64,000 bases of DNA from positions 434,001-498,000 of the forward strand of contig CAWBGG010000002.1 of assembly GCA_963788205.1 (NCBI GenBank). The letters are read 5' to 3'. Below the pieces are notes generated by a model that did no database searches, was not told the DNA's origin, and saw only the letters and a program-made list of their open reading frames with translations. Both the position numbers and the translations under genes were made by a program. Numbering within the stretch: the first letter of the stretch is position 1; every line of letters begins with the position of its first letter. This stretch comes from CAVVMA01 sp963788205 (GTDB taxonomy: Bacteria; Desulfobacterota; Binatia; Binatales; Binataceae). Below are positions 9,730 to 18,287 of the stretch, piece after piece.

Positions 9730-10530
9730 TCAGCTTTCGAGGTAGGTGATGTCCTTCTCGAACTGCGCGGCCGGAAGATGCGAGACCAGCGCGCATACCC
9801 ATTGGTTGTTGACGGTGAGCACCAGGCTGCATCCCTGATAGGAGTAGGCGTAGCTGTCGCCGGCTATCGGATGGCCGCCGGGCGGAAGCTTGAAGTTGGG
9901 GGCGTGGAACCGGATACACATGATCGTGCCGCCGGCACCGCGATAAAGCGTTAGCGTCGCGGGACGGCCGTCGGTCAACTCGCCGATTCGGCCGCCCACC
10001 AGATGAAATCCCAACGGCTCGAAATTCCAGATGAAGGCCGGCATCCGCGCCGAATGGTAATGCGCCGCGACCGACCCGGAAGACAAACACAACGGGTCGG
10101 GCGCAAAATGCTGCTCGGAGGCGGCGAAGGCCTGGACCACCAGATCCAGGTCGGAAGCCGGAGCGCGGCGGCTGGTCCAGCCGCGTATTACCAGCGCGAA
10201 CAGGACCGCGGCCGCGATCGCGGTCAGACCAACGCTCGCGCGGTGCAGGCTGGGCGGCGCGACGGCCCCCAGCCGGTCGCGCAGCGACGGCTGTGCGTCG
10301 GCGCGATCGAGCGAGGCGCGAATCGCGTTGCGCAGCTGGACCGGGAGCGTCGCCTTGCGCAGCCGATGCTTGAGCAAGGCCTTCAGCGCGCGCTCGTCAT
10401 CGAGCCGCGCACGGCAGCGCTCGCATCCCCCGAGATGGGCGTCGGCGACGCTCCGCTCAGCGGGATCAAGCTCGCCGTCCGCGTGCGCGGTCAGATAGCT
10501 CTCGATATATTCGCGGCAGTCCATTTCCAA
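9730..10530 (-). CDS. anti-sigma factor with zinc-finger (zf-HC2) domain
   Basis: The N-terminus has the HxxxCxxC pattern (DAHLGGCERCRARL) of zinc-binding anti-sigma domains. One membrane span (VGLTAIAAAVLFALVIRGW, about residues 99-117) follows, then a C-terminal domain of about 145 residues. The gene follows the ECF sigma gene after 25 bp on the same strand, so it probably holds that sigma factor inactive at the membrane until a signal is sensed. The signal is unknown. Confidence 0.85.
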   Translation of the reverse strand: MEMDCREYIESYLTAHADGELDPAERSVADAHLGGCERCRARLDDERALKALLKHRLRKATLPVQLRNAIRASLDRADAQPSLRDRLGAVAPPSLHRASVGLTAIAAAVLFALVIRGWTSRRAPASDLDLVVQAFAASEQHFAPDPLCLSSGSVAAHYHSARMPAFIWNFEPLGFHLVGGRIGELTDGRPATLTLYRGAGGTIMCIRFHAPNFKLPPGGHPIAGDSYAYSYQGCSLVLTVNNQWVCALVSHLPAAQFEKDITYLES

Positions 10531-10555
10531 ATAAATCGCGCCAACCTCCTTTTGA

Positions 10556-11185
10556 TCAGGGCCGCAGCAGGCCGCGTTTGCGAGCGTGTTCGCCCAGCTT
10601 GCGGCGCATCGCGGCCCGCCCGCGAGACAATCGCGAGCGTAGCGTTCCGATCGGAATTTTCAGGATCCGCGCGGTCTCCAGATAACTTAGCTCCTCGACA
10701 TCGACCAGCAGGATCGCCGCCCTGAAATCCTCGGCGAGCCCGTCGAGCGCGCTCTCAATCTCCTCGTCCAAAAGTTGCCCGAAGACCAGGCTCTCCGGAT
10801 CGTTGCGCACGGCATCGGATTTGAAAACCGCTTTCTCCAGCTCGCGCTCGTAGTCCTCCGGATGGACCGCGACCGGTTCGCGCGACGAACGCCGGTAGCC
10901 GTTGCGAAACGCATTGTACAGAATGGTCATCAACCAGGCCCGGCAGTTGGTGCCCGGCGAGAACTGATGAAAGAACTTAAACGCCCGTAGCGCGGTCTCC
11001 TGCAACAGGTCGTTGGCATCGTCGCGGTTGCGGGCCAGGCGCAGCGCCGCGGCATAGATCGCGTCCAGATGGGGCAGCGCCTCCTGCTCGAACAGCTTGC
11101 GCTTGCTCTCCGCACCGCCCTGGGCGCCCATATCGAAGGCCCCGAGACCATAGCACTCATCGACTTTAGAATCGCGAGCGCTCAT
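10556..11185 (-). CDS. ECF-subfamily RNA polymerase sigma factor
   Basis: Region 2 is seen as NRDDANDLLQETALRAFKFF and GTNCRAWLMTILYNAFRNGYR. Region 4 is seen as LAEDFRAAILLVDVEELSYLETARILKIPIGTLRSRLSRGR. The length is normal for ECF factors. Start candidates are the ATG at 11185 (or TTG at 11188) and an internal ATG at 11131. The internal start would leave a sigma-E-like promoter just upstream of the gene (see the promoter entry). The anti-sigma gene follows directly. Confidence 0.88.
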   Translation of the reverse strand: MSARDSKVDECYGLGAFDMGAQGGAESKRKLFEQEALPHLDAIYAAALRLARNRDDANDLLQETALRAFKFFHQFSPGTNCRAWLMTILYNAFRNGYRRSSREPVAVHPEDYERELEKAVFKSDAVRNDPESLVFGQLLDEEIESALDGLAEDFRAAILLVDVEELSYLETARILKIPIGTLRSRLSRGRAAMRRKLGEHARKRGLLRP

Positions 11186-11195
11186 CAAAAGTTCC
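11166..11195 (-). promoter_or_regulatory. possible autoregulatory ECF-type promoter
   Basis: On the minus strand, GGAACTT (11195-11189) and TTCTAA (11171-11166) are separated by 17 bp, close to the sigma-E type GGAACTT / TCTAA pattern. It lies at the 5' end of the ECF gene, as expected for autoregulation. If used, translation would begin at the ATG at 11131. Confidence 0.35.
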
Positions 11196-11234
11196 CAGCC
11201 GCGGTCAGGCTCCCGGGTATTGAGTCGTGAAGGG

Positions 11235-11363
11235 CTAGCCGAAATTGATGTGCCAGAAAAACCAGCACAGCGCGACGATCGCGATGCCCGCGATCAACGC
11301 TACGGCGGTCTGCTCGGCGAGGGACCTGCCAACCCGGGTCGATAGCTTCTCATCGTTTTGCAT
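11235..11363 (-). CDS. small single-span membrane protein (42 aa)
   Basis: A short frame starts at the ATG at 11363 (MQNDEKLSTRVGRSL) and has one hydrophobic helix (TAVALIAGIAIVALCWFFW) followed by HINFG and a stop. It lies about 50 bp upstream of the ECF sigma gene on the same strand. The clear N-in tail plus helix supports a real small membrane protein, but no family is recognised. Confidence 0.4.
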   Translation of the reverse strand: MQNDEKLSTRVGRSLAEQTAVALIAGIAIVALCWFFWHINFG

Positions 11364-11412
11364 GGGTGACCCCTACCACTGGGGCGGCCGGATAGCGAAT
11401 GGGATCGCCTCA

Positions 11413-11537
11413 TTTGTCATTCCGAGCGGAGGCTGCCGAAGAGAGGAATCGCATGCCACTGAGCTGAGAGCATCCACCCTCCTCCGCACTGCCTGGCTCA
11501 GTGGTATGAGATTCCTCGCTTCGCTCGGAATGACAAA
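11413..11537. repeat. palindromic intergenic repeat (GTCATTCCGAGCG type)
   Basis: The segment opens with TTTGTCATTCCGAGCG and closes with CGCTCGGAATGACAAA, with further complementary blocks inside (CCACTGAGC / GCTCAGTGG). It is a roughly 125-bp imperfect palindrome. A shorter relative is at 32791-32844. No coding capacity was seen. Confidence 0.7.
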
Positions 11538-11663
11538 GCGACCGCTCGCAGTGACGGGCGCGGCCTAAATCGATGGCGACGATCGGATCGCAAGCCCGCC
11601 TCAAGCGCAGCCAGCGATCTGACGCGAGATTCCCGGCCTCCTCGACAGATCCTCAAGCCGGGT

Positions 11664-12670
11664 CTAGCCGGATTTAGCAGGCACGATCTCGAGATTGAGC
11701 AATTCGGTTCCTCTGATGACCGTTAACACCACCTTCGCTCCGATCTGATCTTCGGACAGAAACTTGTGCATCTCGTCGATAGAGTCCACCGGGCTGCTGC
11801 CATAGGCGACGACGATGTCCCGAGGCTTGAGGCCGGCCTTCTCGGCCGGGCTGCCCGGCTCGACCGAGATGATCATAACGCCGTTGGCTTTCGGCAACCG
11901 ATGGAACCGCACGACTCGCCGATGCAGCGGCGCGTCCATACCGGCCAAGCCAACGTACGCGCGCACGATTTTGCCGTCCCTAATCAGCCGCGCCGCGACC
12001 TGCTTGGCGCTGTTGATCGCGATTGCGAAACAAATTCCCTGCGCGGGCAAAATCACCGCGGTGTTGACGCCAATCACCTCGCCGCGCGAGTTGACCAACG
12101 GCCCGCCGGAGTTGCCGGGGTTCAGCGCCGCGTCGGTCTGAATGACGCTGTCGATCAGACGGCCGGAGGTTGCTCGCAGCGAGCGTCCGAGCGCGCTTAC
12201 TACGCCCGCCGTGACGCTGCACTGAAAGCCGTACGGGCTCCCGATTGCGATCGCCAGTTGCCCCACGCGCAGCCGGGATGAATCGCCAAGGGTTACCGGA
12301 GCCAGCCCGGCGGCATCGATTCGCACCACGGCCAGGTCATTGTGAGGGTCGGAGCCGATTACGGCGCCGTCGATTCGGCGGCCGTCCAGCAGTGTCACCG
12401 CGATGCGCGAGGCCTGCGCCACCACGTGGCTATTGGTGAAAATGAACCCGTCCGGTGTGAAGATGAATCCGGAGCCCGCACCGGCGGCCGGTCGGCGCTC
12501 TCGCGCTTGAAAATCTCGATATTGACGACCGAAGGACTGACTTTTTCGGCCGCGCCCGCAACCGCCTCGGAATAGGCGTCGAGCAATTCACCGTCCGACG
12601 CGGAGGCAGTTCGGGGATGCTCGCCATTGTTTCCGGATTGGTCCAGCACGCGGCGTAAAGCTGGTTTCAT
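11664..12670 (-). CDS. HtrA/DegP-like trypsin-family serine protease with PDZ domain, frameshifted
   Basis: The start at 12670 gives MKPALRRVLDQSGNNG, then EKVSPSVVNIEIFKRE. At about 12480-12490 the frame shifts, and the protein continues as GAGSGFIFTPDG then TNSHVVAQA (catalytic His), DPHNDLAVVRID (Asp), NPGNSGGPLVNS (Ser), and a PDZ domain ending GTELLNLEIVPAKSG. One missing G restores the family sequence. No signal peptide is visible, so localisation is uncertain. The role would be protein quality control. Confidence 0.8.
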
Positions 12671-12809
12671 ATCGGCCTCTTGAGCCAACATAACCATCGC
12701 GTCAAGGGAGCGGCGCGCAATGAGGAAAATCGACGCGTCAGCGCCCGTAGACCGCTATTGCAGCGCACCTGAGCGAGGCGCGATAATCCGGCTTCTCGAT
12801 AGGAGATAG

Positions 12810-13577
12810 ATGATAGCCAGGAGGATGGCAGTGAAAACAGCAAAACTGTTGCTCGTTCTGATCTTCTGCACGACGGTCATTTTCATCGGAGCGCCAGCAA
12901 TGGCCGCTTCGTGGAACAGCTTTCCGGTCACCGCCTCCACCACCGTCGTCTTGGCCCCAACCGCGACAATCGTGGATGTTCTCCTTGTCGGCGGGGGCGG
13001 CGGCGGTGGCGGGAACTCCGGCTATGGTGGAGGCGGCGGTGGCGGCGGGGGAATAGCGTGGCTGACCAATGTGCCGGTAGAGGAAGCTTTCGCCGTCACC
13101 ATCGGTGCCGGCGGCACCGGGGGCAGCGGCGGGAGCGATGGCAGCGCCGGAGGCACGACCACGATTACAGGCTTGTCAAGCGGCTTCCGCTACGGAGCCG
13201 TCTATGGCGGTGCCGAGGGGAGTGCAAGCGGTACGGGCGGTAGCGGGGGAATCGGCGGCACCGGCGTCAGTGGCAGCACTGGCGGCAACGGCGGCAACGG
13301 CAGCACTGTCACGACTGCGGGTGGCACTCCGACTCTTGTTTGCTGCGGCATGATCGGTTCCGGGGGTGCCGCTGGCGGCAGCTCTAACCAAGGTGGCGGC
13401 GGCGGCGGTAGCGGGGGATACCCCAACGGCAACGGCGGCGCCGGCGGCGACAATGCTAGTGGCAGTTCCGCCTCCGTCAATACCGGGGGCGGAGGTGGCG
13501 GAGCCGGCAACGCCCGCCACGCCTCCGGCGGCAATGGCGGTTCCGGCTATGTGGTGTTCCTTTACTACGTGCCCTGA
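12810..13577 (+). CDS. secreted glycine-rich repeat protein
   Basis: A signal peptide (TAKLLLVLIFCTTVIFIGAPAMA) precedes about 220 residues that are extremely rich in glycine, serine and alanine (GGGG runs, GGSGGSDGSAGG). The protein ends in an ordered GYVVFLYYVP, the ending typical of bacterial glycine-rich domain proteins. GGAG lies nine bases before the first ATG. Function is unknown; a surface or matrix role is likely. The composition creates long open frames on every strand here. Confidence 0.65.
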   Translation: MIARRMAVKTAKLLLVLIFCTTVIFIGAPAMAASWNSFPVTASTTVVLAPTATIVDVLLVGGGGGGGGNSGYGGGGGGGGGIAWLTNVPVEEAFAVTIGAGGTGGSGGSDGSAGGTTTITGLSSGFRYGAVYGGAEGSASGTGGSGGIGGTGVSGSTGGNGGNGSTVTTAGGTPTLVCCGMIGSGGAAGGSSNQGGGGGGSGGYPNGNGGAGGDNASGSSASVNTGGGGGGAGNARHASGGNGGSGYVVFLYYVP

Positions 13578-13598
13578 CCAGGCGCCGGAGAAAAGGAT

Positions 13599-13877
13599 CT
13601 AAAAGAACGTGCGGCGGGCGATGAAAAAGATCGTCGCGCCCACGCCGGCATAGACCGCGACGCCCTCGACCAGCCCGATCCCGCTGGTGAAGACGAACAG
13701 CGCCAGGACCAGCGCCGACGCGACGATCGCGAGCACCTGCTCGATTCGGCGTTCGCGGGCGCGGACCCGCGCGACGTGTTCAGTGATTGGCGCGCCGCAG
13801 TTGGGGCATACGCCGCCCCGCTTGACGATCAGATCGGCGCCGCATTTAGGACATTCGATCTTCGTGCGGATGGGCAT
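13599..13877 (-). CDS. zinc-ribbon plus transmembrane small protein
   Basis: From the ATG at 13877 the protein is MPIRTKIECPKCGADLIVKR then CPNCGAPITEH, giving two CxxC knuckles. A charged linker and two hydrophobic spans (VLAIVASALVLALFVF; GVAVYAGVGATIFFIA) follow. The upstream extension to 13904 is less likely. No function is recognised. Confidence 0.6.
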   Translation of the reverse strand: MPIRTKIECPKCGADLIVKRGGVCPNCGAPITEHVARVRARERRIEQVLAIVASALVLALFVFTSGIGLVEGVAVYAGVGATIFFIARRTFF

Positions 13878-14189
13878 GCTATGGCACACGACCGCGCCGC
13901 CCAATCAAGGGCGTGCGCGACCGGATAGTGGGTCAGTATGACCCGCCAAGCGGCGTGCCTGTCAAACTCACTCGCTCCCGTCGGCGCCCGCGAGGCAGGG
14001 GGAGATTCGGGATTCTTCGCGCGCCAGGCAACGCAGACGCGCGAGAATGACAGAGCATTTTTTTTCTGTCATTCCCGAGCGTGGCACGCGCCGGGGGCGA
14101 TGCCGCGCGAGGAATCCCGGATTCTCCTTCGCCGAATTTCAAATTTGGCGACTACCGGCGACCGGAGCCTCTGGCTGGCTTTCGCAGCG
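13878..14189. other. intergenic region with palindromic repeats
   Basis: This stretch holds a partial MITE-like end (TAGTGGGTCAG at about 13927) and a 110-bp hairpin at 14009-14120 described separately. No supported gene was seen. Confidence 0.5.
14009..14120. repeat. dispersed 44-bp repeat as an inverted pair
   Basis: 14009-14052 is one 44-bp unit (starts GGGATTCTTCGCGCGCC, ends GCGAGAATGACA). 14067-14120 is a diverged inverted copy ending GAGGAATCCCGG, with a T-rich loop between. Units of the same family occur inside the MITEs at 17005 and 28971, as terminal repeats at 30419 and 30796, and at 45618. Confidence 0.8.
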
Positions 14190-14798
14190 CTAGGCGCGGG
14201 CCTTGCGCAACCCCGAGCGGCGCGCGACCGCCGTCCGCTTCAGCCGCTTTTGCCGCTTGCGCGCAAGCGCCTGCTCGTCGGCGGACTTGGCCTTGACGGT
14301 GCGAATTTCCGGTTGAGGCTTTACTGCCGCCGCCGTCGGCGCGACGGGCTCGATCGCCGGCATCGGCTCCGGCTGCACCGGCGCCATTGCTGCGGCCTCA
14401 GCCGCGCGCGCCATCGCTTCGAGCTTGCGCTGCTTCCATCCGCGCAACCCGCGACGCATGTATTCGGGATGGATGTCGAGCATGTCGCAGACGTTATCGA
14501 AGGAGAATACCCAATGCTTGTCCTCAAGGGCGATCCATTCGTCAGCCTCGCGGAACAGGCGCTGTCCCTTGTTGGTCGGCGAGTCGATACACTTCATGAA
14601 GCATTCGACCGCGTCTTCCAAAACGCTCAGGATCAGCCGTTTCTCGCCTTCGAGCAGATGCTTGCGGCGCATCGCCTCGAAGTATTGGATCGGCAAAAGG
14701 GTGTCGGGCTCGAAGAGCGCCGGCAGCCTCTCGTCCAATGTCTCTTTTTCCCGCATCTTGGCTCCGTGATCTGTTCTAACCGTGCCGTTCTCCACCAC
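14190..14798 (-). CDS. conserved protein of unknown function downstream of isc operon
   Basis: The 202-residue protein starts at GTG 14798 behind a strong AAGGAGG. Residues 35-125 form a helical domain with LLEGEKRLILSVLEDAVECF, then LFREADEWIAL and WVFSFDNVCDMLDIHPEYMRRGL, a pattern I associate with uncharacterised deltaproteobacterial proteins. The C-terminal third is an alanine/proline-rich linker plus a basic tail (RKRQKRLKRTAVARR). It may bind nucleic acid. It follows iscX on the same strand. Confidence 0.6.
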   Translation of the reverse strand: MVENGTVRTDHGAKMREKETLDERLPALFEPDTLLPIQYFEAMRRKHLLEGEKRLILSVLEDAVECFMKCIDSPTNKGQRLFREADEWIALEDKHWVFSFDNVCDMLDIHPEYMRRGLRGWKQRKLEAMARAAEAAAMAPVQPEPMPAIEPVAPTAAAVKPQPEIRTVKAKSADEQALARKRQKRLKRTAVARRSGLRKARA

Positions 14799-14833
14799 CC
14801 CATCCTCCTTAATAGACGCCGGCCAAAAATCCG

Positions 14834-15055
14834 CTATTCATCATCCTCGCTGCGGTCCTCGTATAGCTCATTCCATGCCATCTGAATTGCTTCGAGTTTT
14901 GCTTCACTCGACCCGGCCGGCTCGTCGTCGAATTCGTCCAAATCGATTACCCACTGACGCAAATCGGTAAATCGGACGTCAAGCGGATTGAGTCCCGGAT
15001 GGTTCTCGGCGAGAACCTCCGCGATATCATCGGCCTGATCCCATTTGAGTCCCAT
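14834..15055 (-). CDS. iscX: IscX (YfhJ) Fe-S assembly accessory protein
   Basis: From the ATG at 15055 the protein is MGLKWDQADDIAEVLAENHP followed by VRFTDLRQWVIDLDEFDDEP and EAIQMAWNELYED, matching small acidic IscX, which binds IscS and iron and modulates cluster assembly. GGAGGG lies ten bases upstream, favouring this start over one at 15121. It ends the isc operon, 69 bp after hscA. The tail is slightly longer than E. coli IscX. Confidence 0.88.
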   Translation of the reverse strand: MGLKWDQADDIAEVLAENHPGLNPLDVRFTDLRQWVIDLDEFDDEPAGSSEAKLEAIQMAWNELYEDRSEDDE

Positions 15056-15124
15056 CTGCCTGCCCTCCTCATATTCCATTGTCAATAGCGAGGCTAGCTC
15101 TGCGTCAAGTTTTCTCAACACCCG

Positions 15125-16989
15125 CTACGACAACTCATCCACAGACTTCCGCTCCAGCGCCTGTTTGATCGCACCTTCCATGATGCGCTGCGCAAACGGC
15201 GTGCTCAATTCGTTGAGCTCCTCTACCAATCTAGCCACTAATTCGCGGTCAACACCGGCCCGCGCCGCCTCCAGATGGCCGGCCAGCTCCTCCATCTTGA
15301 GGCGCTCGTCCGGCTCGACAAGCTGCGGATGCTCGCCGAGCTGCTTGCGCAGCGCCACCAGAATCTGCTCGGCCTCGTTGCGCGCGGTTATCATCAGGCG
15401 CTGCTCCAGGTCCTGCTCGCCCTCGTCGATAGCCTCTTCGAGCATCCGCTCGATTTCTTCTTCGCCCAGGCCGTAGCTGGGCTTGACGTCCACCGAATGC
15501 TCGCGTCCGGTGCGCTGATCGCGCGCGGTCACATTGAGGATGCCGTTGGCGTCGATCAGGAACGTCACCTCGATGCGCGGCATCCCGGCCGGCTGGGCTT
15601 CAATCGGCCCAAGCTTGAAGCGGGCCAGGCTGCGGCAATCGCGGGCCAGTTCGCGCTCGCCCTGCAATACGTGCACGTCGACGTGGGTCTGATTATCGAC
15701 CGCGGTCGTGAACATCTCGGTGACGCTGGTCGGAATCGTGGTGTTGCGATGGATAATCCGCTCCATCACGCCGCCCATCGTCTCGATACCCAGCGACAGC
15801 GGCACCACGTCGAGCAGCAGCAGGTCTCCACGGTTGCCCATCAGCACACCACCCTGCACGGCGGCCCCGAGCGCGACCACCAAATCGGGATCGACCGAGC
15901 ACAGCGGCTGGGTGCCGAACAGCTCCTGGACTTGACGGCGAACCAAGGGAATACGCGTCGAACCGCCCACCAGCACCACCGCATCGATCGCGGACGGCTC
16001 CAGCGCGGCGTCCTTGAGCGCGCGCCGGCAACAGTCGAGGGTCCGCTCCACCAGAGGGGCGGCCATCCGTTCGAACTCGTCGCGAGTGAGCGTTTTGCGC
16101 ACCGTATGGCCGGGAAGCGCGAGTTCAATGCCGGTGCGTGGCAGCGAGCTCGAGCTGCTTCTTGGCGTCCTCGGCCGCGCGGCGGGCGCTGTTCCAGACG
16201 CGGCGATCGCGCTTGAGCTCGTCGGACTCGCCCTCGAGGATGAAATCGAGCAGCGCGCGATCGATGTCGTCGCCGCCCAGATGCGTATCGCCGTTGGTGG
16301 CCAGCACTTCGAAGATTCCGCCCTTGATGCTGAGAATCGAGATGTCGAAAGTGCCGCCGCCGAAATCGTAGACCGCTACGTTGCCGGTCGCGCGCTGTTC
16401 GAGTCCGTAGGCCAGCGACGCCGCGGTCGGCTCGTTGACCAATCGCACCACCTCGAGGCCGGCCAGGCGTCCCGCGTCTTTGGTCGCCTGCCGCTGCCCG
16501 TCGTTGAAGTAGGCCGGCACCGTGATAACGACGCGCCGGACTTCTTCCTTGAGCGCCGCTTCGGCGCGGGTTTTGAGCGCGCGCAGGATCTCGGCGGAGA
16601 TCTGCGGCGGCGTGTAGACCCGCTTGCCAACCTGGAAACGCACGACCGGGCCGCTTAGGTCCGCGAAGGTGTAGCGCTGCCGATCTTCCGCCGCCAGCTC
16701 GCCGCCGCCCAAGCCCATGTAGCGCTTGACAGAACGGACCACGGCGCCCTGCTCGCCACCGGGAAAGCCTGCCGGCGCTGATGGCTCCGCCGCGCTCGGC
16801 CGACAGATGCGGTTCCATCTCGATCGCGGCTTCGCCGACTATCACGCGGCCGTCGGGCGCCAACGCAACTACCGAGGGCAGCAGCGCATCTTCCGTCACG
16901 GGATCGGAGATAACGCGCGGCGCCTTACCGTCGATGACGGCGATCAGGCTGTTGGTGGTGCCCAGGTCGATACCGAAAATACGCTCCAT
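15125..16989 (-). CDS. hscA: HscA-type Hsp70 chaperone, two frameshifts
   Basis: The start at 16989 gives MERIFGIDLGTTNSLIAVID, the Hsp70 phosphate loop. A shift at about 16761-16775 leads to VVRSVKRYMGLG, VVITVPAYFNDGQRQATKDAG and NEPTAASLAYG, then DFGGGTFDISIL. A second shift at about 16133-16141 leads to TGIELALPGHTVRKTLTRDEFE, VVLVGGSTRIPLVR and the substrate-binding domain (NTTIPTSV). The chaperone transfers Fe-S clusters from IscU. Position after hscB and before iscX identifies HscA rather than DnaK. A MITE lies directly before the start. Confidence 0.85.
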
Positions 16990-17004
16990 CTGGCTCCCGG
17001 ATTT

Positions 17005-17212
17005 GGGTAGTGTCTCAGCTTGAGAGGGCTCGCGAGTGGGGTGAGCAGAAGAAGATCCGGGATTCCTCGCGCGGCAGCCACGCGCGGGAATGACAGAAAA
17101 AGCTTGTCCCGTTGTCATTCTCGCGCGTCTGTGTTGCCTGGCGCGCGAAGAATCCCGAATCCTTTCTTCCACCTGCCGACACTGTCTTCAAGGCCATACT
17201 GAGACACTACCC
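17005..17212. mobile_element. MITE-like element, group 1, copy a, inside the isc operon
   Basis: This 208-bp segment has perfect 14-bp terminal inverted repeats GGGTAGTGTCTCAG / CTGAGACACTACCC. The flanks CGGATTT and CGAATTT look like an imperfect 7-bp target duplication. The interior is an inverted pair of the dispersed 44-bp repeat. A nearly identical copy is at 28971-29176. It fills most of the 308 bp between hscB and hscA. Confidence 0.8.
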
Positions 17213-17297
17213 GAATTTGGCTGCGCCGCGCTCTCAAAGCGCTGCACTTCGTCTCAGATTACGCTGCGATCAGTGATTCGTTTCACGGCGATCTGTT

Positions 17298-17936
17298 TCA
17301 AGCAGTGCGCCCCGCCTCCAGCCCGCGATCGACGTCGCGAATCAACGTGCGGAGATATGCGATACGGGAAAGGATGCTCTTGAGCTCGGTGAGCGTCGCG
17401 CATCGGTCTTCGTGTCCGTCAGAATTCTGATCCCAGCGCGCAAAGTTTTGCGCGAGCTCATCATTCGCATCCGTCATCAGGCCGTGCAGCTCCGCGCGCC
17501 GGCGGCCGATAGCCGCGGCGACGCCGTCGCCGGGCGCGCCGCGCAGCTCAGCGATTTGCTCCTGCACCTCAAAGACCAGTTCGGCGATTTCGGGCGGCAC
17601 GCGCTGGTTATTCTCCGCCAGCTTTTCGCCGTTCAATTCGAGCCAGTAAAGCCCACGGCTCACGGGATCGCGAAGCGTGCGGTAACTACGCGTGAGCAGG
17701 GCGGTGGCCTGCAAGCTCGCCGCGCGCATGGGCCCGGGACTCGAAGCGAAGCGATCGGGATGGAGCCGGCGGCCCAGCTCATGATAGGCGTGCTCGAGCA
17801 GATTGAGATCGATCGTGAGCCGGCGCGGCAGGCCCAGCGCGGCGAAGCAGTCCAGATCAGCCGCGATCGGCGCGCCGCATTCGGGACAGATTAGGCACGG
17901 CTCGCAGCGCCGTGCGCATGAGGGGCATTGCAGCAT
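17298..17936 (-). CDS. hscB: HscB co-chaperone with N-terminal zinc ribbon
   Basis: The 212-residue protein begins with a CxxC zinc ribbon (CPSCARRCEPCLICPECGAP). The J-domain follows: CFAALGLPRRLTIDLNLLEHAYHELGRR then LHPDRF with the HPD motif that stimulates HscA. The C-terminal helical domain binds IscU. The zinc ribbon is absent from E. coli HscB but known in eukaryotic HSCB. It follows iscA after 24 bp. Confidence 0.88.
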   Translation of the reverse strand: MLQCPSCARRCEPCLICPECGAPIAADLDCFAALGLPRRLTIDLNLLEHAYHELGRRLHPDRFASSPGPMRAASLQATALLTRSYRTLRDPVSRGLYWLELNGEKLAENNQRVPPEIAELVFEVQEQIAELRGAPGDGVAAAIGRRRAELHGLMTDANDELAQNFARWDQNSDGHEDRCATLTELKSILSRIAYLRTLIRDVDRGLEAGRTA

Positions 17937-17960
17937 GCGCTCGCTTCCACATCCGCTCGC

Positions 17961-18281
17961 TCACACGGTGAACGACTCACCGCATCCGCAAGCACGCTTC
18001 ACGTTGGGGTTCACGAGCTTGAATCCCGACGCCATCAGCTCTTCGGCGTAATCGAGCTCCGAGCCGTTGAGGTACAAGAAGCTCTTCTTGTCCACGATCA
18101 GACGCGCGCCGTCACGCTCGAAAATCTTGTCGCGCTCCTTGGCCGCGTCGATTTCCATGCGGTACTGCAGGCCCGAGCATCCGCCGCCCACGACTTTTAC
18201 GCGCAGGCCGGCGTCGGGCCGGTCGGCGACCAGTTGCTTGATCCGGCTGGCCGCCCGTTCAGATAGCGAAACGGTCGCCAC
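17961..18281 (-). CDS. iscA: IscA A-type Fe-S carrier
   Basis: The 106-residue A-type carrier has VVGGGCSGLQYRM (first Cys) and a C-terminal CGCGESFTV supplying the CxC pair; these three cysteines bind iron or a cluster. It lies six bases after iscU. The length is normal. Confidence 0.92.
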   Translation of the reverse strand: MATVSLSERAASRIKQLVADRPDAGLRVKVVGGGCSGLQYRMEIDAAKERDKIFERDGARLIVDKKSFLYLNGSELDYAEELMASGFKLVNPNVKRACGCGESFTV

Positions 18282-18287
18282 GTTCGT

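Noticed and set aside
12960..13530. Overlapping proline- and alanine-rich frames on both strands
   Set aside because: They arise from the Gly-codon composition of the secreted glycine-rich protein.
13938..14885. Small frames such as CHSRASALPGARRIPDS and LPREESRI at several places
   Set aside because: They are translations of the 44-bp palindromic repeat and recur at every copy, so they are not genes.
15841..17172. A 443-residue protein starting in the MITE
   Set aside because: Only residues from 16989 to about 16770 are Hsp70; the remainder is out of frame, and the N-terminal part is translated repeat DNA.
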